A DNA stretch of 40,239 nt from Leptospira alstonii serovar Sichuan str. 79601 (GTDB taxonomy: Bacteria; Spirochaetota; Leptospiria; Leptospirales; Leptospiraceae): NCBI RefSeq assembly GCF_000347175.1, contig NZ_ANIK01000027.1, forward strand, positions 1 through 40,239. The letters are read 5' to 3'. Each line of letters begins with the position of its first letter. Within the stretch, counting starts at the first letter, position 1. This document shows positions 33,839 through 40,239 of this stretch, in pieces. The translations under genes and the position numbers were made by a program. The notes under the pieces are model-generated. The model did not search any database and was not told where the DNA came from. It saw only the letters and a list, made by a program, of their open reading frames with translations.

Positions 33839-34172
33839 GAGATCTTCCGAATTTTTCAGATAAAAAAGATGCAAACATCGCTTTTTAGGACCGTTTTCCG
33901 TTATTAAATCTCCTTCGCGTTTCTACTTTTACCTTCAAATTCGTTTGTGGGTTCTTATCGTTTTCTTGCGCCAACCCTTTTCATCTTTTTTAGTCGGAAT
34001 GGAAAACCAACGACTAAACGAGGATGTTTTTTCGATCCACTTATAGTCCGCATTCCATTTTTACAATCGCGGTATCCGCAGTTGTAAGTTTCAAATCCGA
34101 AAAAATGCGAATGCGGCCATTTGTACGGCTTCGCCGTTTTTTTCGAAATCGGAAAGAGCCGAATGTCCTTAA

Positions 34173-34193
34173 ATTTTTAGCGAAACTAAAAAT
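34173..34193 (-). terminator. Hairpin downstream of the GH13 gene
   Basis: ATTTTTAG-CGAAA-CTAAAAAT forms an 8-bp stem, 15 bases after the glucosidase stop. It is AT-only apart from one pair and lacks a following T-tract, so support is weak. The gene-free stretch 33839-34207 shows nothing else. Confidence 0.35.
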
Positions 34194-34207
34194 CGGGGAA
34201 TAAAATT

Positions 34208-35905
<1,698 letters not shown>

Positions 35906-36112
35906 ATCTTCTTTGGCTTTAATAGAATCAAAAATATAGGAATGAAGGCTGTCAAGGCGGTATTCCGACAAAACCGAACCGGTGATCGTCGATTTACAAA
36001 TCCAAGTTTCAATCGACCTCTTTTTCTTTAGCTTTTGAGAGAAACTTTTTACGATACGTGCATTCGTTTATTTTAGAATTTTCAAAACATTCTCTCCATA
36101 CAACTTGGACTC

Positions 36113-37513
<1,401 letters not shown>

Positions 37514-37563
37514 TACTTGCAAGGGTTTGAATCGAAGGAAACATCTTCAACAGGAGAAAGGTC

Positions 37564-39170
<1,607 letters not shown>

Positions 39171-39206
39171 TGTTTCAAACAAACGATCAGCGAGTGTCCG
39201 GTCGAC

Positions 39207-39244
39207 GTTAAAAATCAATTCTTAGCGTCGATTTGATTTTTAAC
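39207..39244 (+). terminator. Terminator-like hairpin after purK
   Basis: GTTAAAAATCAA (39207-39218) and TTGATTTTTAAC (39233-39244) form a perfect 12-bp stem with a 14-nt loop. It sits about 35 bases after the purK stop, the likely end of the murF-purE-purK transcript. A T-tract is not evident. Confidence 0.5.
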
Positions 39245-39320
39245 CGAAGAATTTAAAATATTCTGTTTTTCTTATGCTCCATCCGGAAAAGAGACTCCGG
39301 CGCTAATAGCTTTCGCCTAA

Positions 39321-39649
<329 letters not shown>

Positions 39650-40239
39650 CCATAACCTTACCCACAAATATGAGAAAAAACTAGATTTTTCAACCTTTAT
39701 TTCCAAAGTTAGTAAGGGCCTTATAATGAACACTAAACATTGGAGTAGTACACTCGGAACGGAATTAGATTGGGTGGAGGAAGAATATTTATCGCTGAAC
39801 TTGGGAGATAAGCGATTAGATAAACGACTCAAGAAAATCGTGAGCGTGATGACAAAACGAGGAGGAACGAGTTTGCCAGATATATTTGGCAATTGGTCAG
39901 GCACGAAAGGAGCGTATCGCTTTTTTTCGAATCCGAAAGTATCATCGGAAAAGATCATAGAACCTCATAGTCAAGCAACAAAGAAACGACTTCACCAACA
40001 AGAAACAGTCTTGGTATTAAGCGACACAACGAAATCTATTATAGAAAAAGGGATCGTGTAGATGACTTGGGGCCGATGAACTCGGAATACAATCAGGGTC
40101 TTCTTTTGCATCCATCGATAGCTTTACGACTGAGGAATCCCTTTAGGCATCCTGGATTTTAAAATGTGGTCACGTACGGAATTAGGCGCCAACCAAAATC
40201 AAGACGGAAGAAAAATGTCCATAGAACATAAGGAAAGTG
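39650..40239 (+). mobile_element. Second copy of the IS (Tn5-like IS4 family), partial at window edge
   Basis: The left inverted repeat CCATAACCTTACCCACAA (39650-39667) is identical, in reverse complement, to 169-186. The transposase ORF begins 59 bases later. The flank left of the IS is CGCTCTCTA and the flank right of the other copy (187-) is CTCTCTATGG, so both copies sit at the same spot of the same repeat. Confidence 0.85.
39726..40239 (+). pseudogene. Transposase N-terminal part with three frame losses
   Basis: The frame from 39726 gives 111 residues to a TAG at 40059: the Tn5-type DNA-binding N-terminal domain (LGDKRLDKRLKKI, then GNWSGTKGAYRFFSNPKVS and VLVLSDTTKS). The protein sense continues in other frames: DRVDDLGPMNSEYNQG from about 40052, and LGILDFKMWSRTELG from about 40143. 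Restoring one base at each of about 40050, 40125 and 40134 would give one continuous Tn5-like reading. So this copy is inactive, unless these are sequence errors near a contig end. The catalytic domain is outside the window. Confidence 0.75.

Overview
The window reads as chromosomal DNA of a Leptospira species, most likely of the pathogenic clade. This rests on the style of the proteins (exported Ig/FG-GAP protein with a lipobox-like N-terminus, PilD, two-PNPOx/cyclase operon), many TTG/GTG starts with good Shine-Dalgarno (SD) sequences, and short dispersed intergenic repeats (GGAGTTCCCACA type) that I associate with leptospires. The base composition looks richer in G+C than L. interrogans. 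The species call is inference from memory, not from a search. Housekeeping genes (smpB, der, plsY, murF, purE, purK) show that this is core chromosome, not a plasmid.

Layout. 1-520: 3' end of a Tn5-like IS4-family transposase, its right inverted repeat and a mosaic of dispersed repeats. 523-2665 (minus): operon of two small flavin-type split-barrel proteins and a GAF-adenylate cyclase. 3346-5507: a GNAT acetyltransferase and, on the other strand, a POTRA-less Omp85-type barrel. 6091-9822: a 1243-residue exported protein with six Big_5-type Ig domains, one more Ig-like domain and a seven-bladed FG-GAP propeller. 10328-10549: a small secreted Cys-rich protein with its own promoter. 10660-14441 (minus): smpB-der-plsY-hypothetical cluster plus a small ORF. 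14961-17993 (minus): a midasin-like AAA/AAA/VWA protein. 18223-20146 (plus): aminotransferase and prepilin peptidase. 20396-21795: a disrupted SWIM-zinc-finger gene. 22115-26949 (minus): tetR-hlyD-permease-ATPase efflux operon, followed by an RlmL-like methyltransferase. 27251-31325: two convergent membrane enzymes of the alkaline-phosphatase/sulfatase superfamily. 31853-33838: a hypothetical acidic protein, a YjbR-like protein and an orphan XRE regulator. 34208-35905 (minus): GH13 glucosidase. 36113-39170 (plus): murF-purE-purK. 39207-40239: terminator-like hairpin, two 141-bp direct repeats, and a second copy of the same IS with a decayed transposase.

How the parts fit. The minus-strand block at 22-27 kb is a self-contained regulated export system: the TetR operator overlaps the predicted transcription start. 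smpB-der-plsY and murF-purE-purK are tightly packed core operons with 4-bp overlaps. The two window ends lie inside two copies of one IS, and both copies sit at the same point of the same dispersed repeat. This suggests site preference for the repeat and may mark assembly breakpoints.

The most interesting points are: the IS/repeat relationship; a 94-bp segment present in one copy of a dispersed repeat and absent from another, where the second copy supplies the end of the prepilin peptidase gene; the midasin-like protein with a dead second AAA module and degenerate MIDAS; the paired cysteines in five of six Ig domains; the TetR operator-promoter; and a perfect 16-bp palindrome upstream of the phosphoethanolamine-transferase-like gene.
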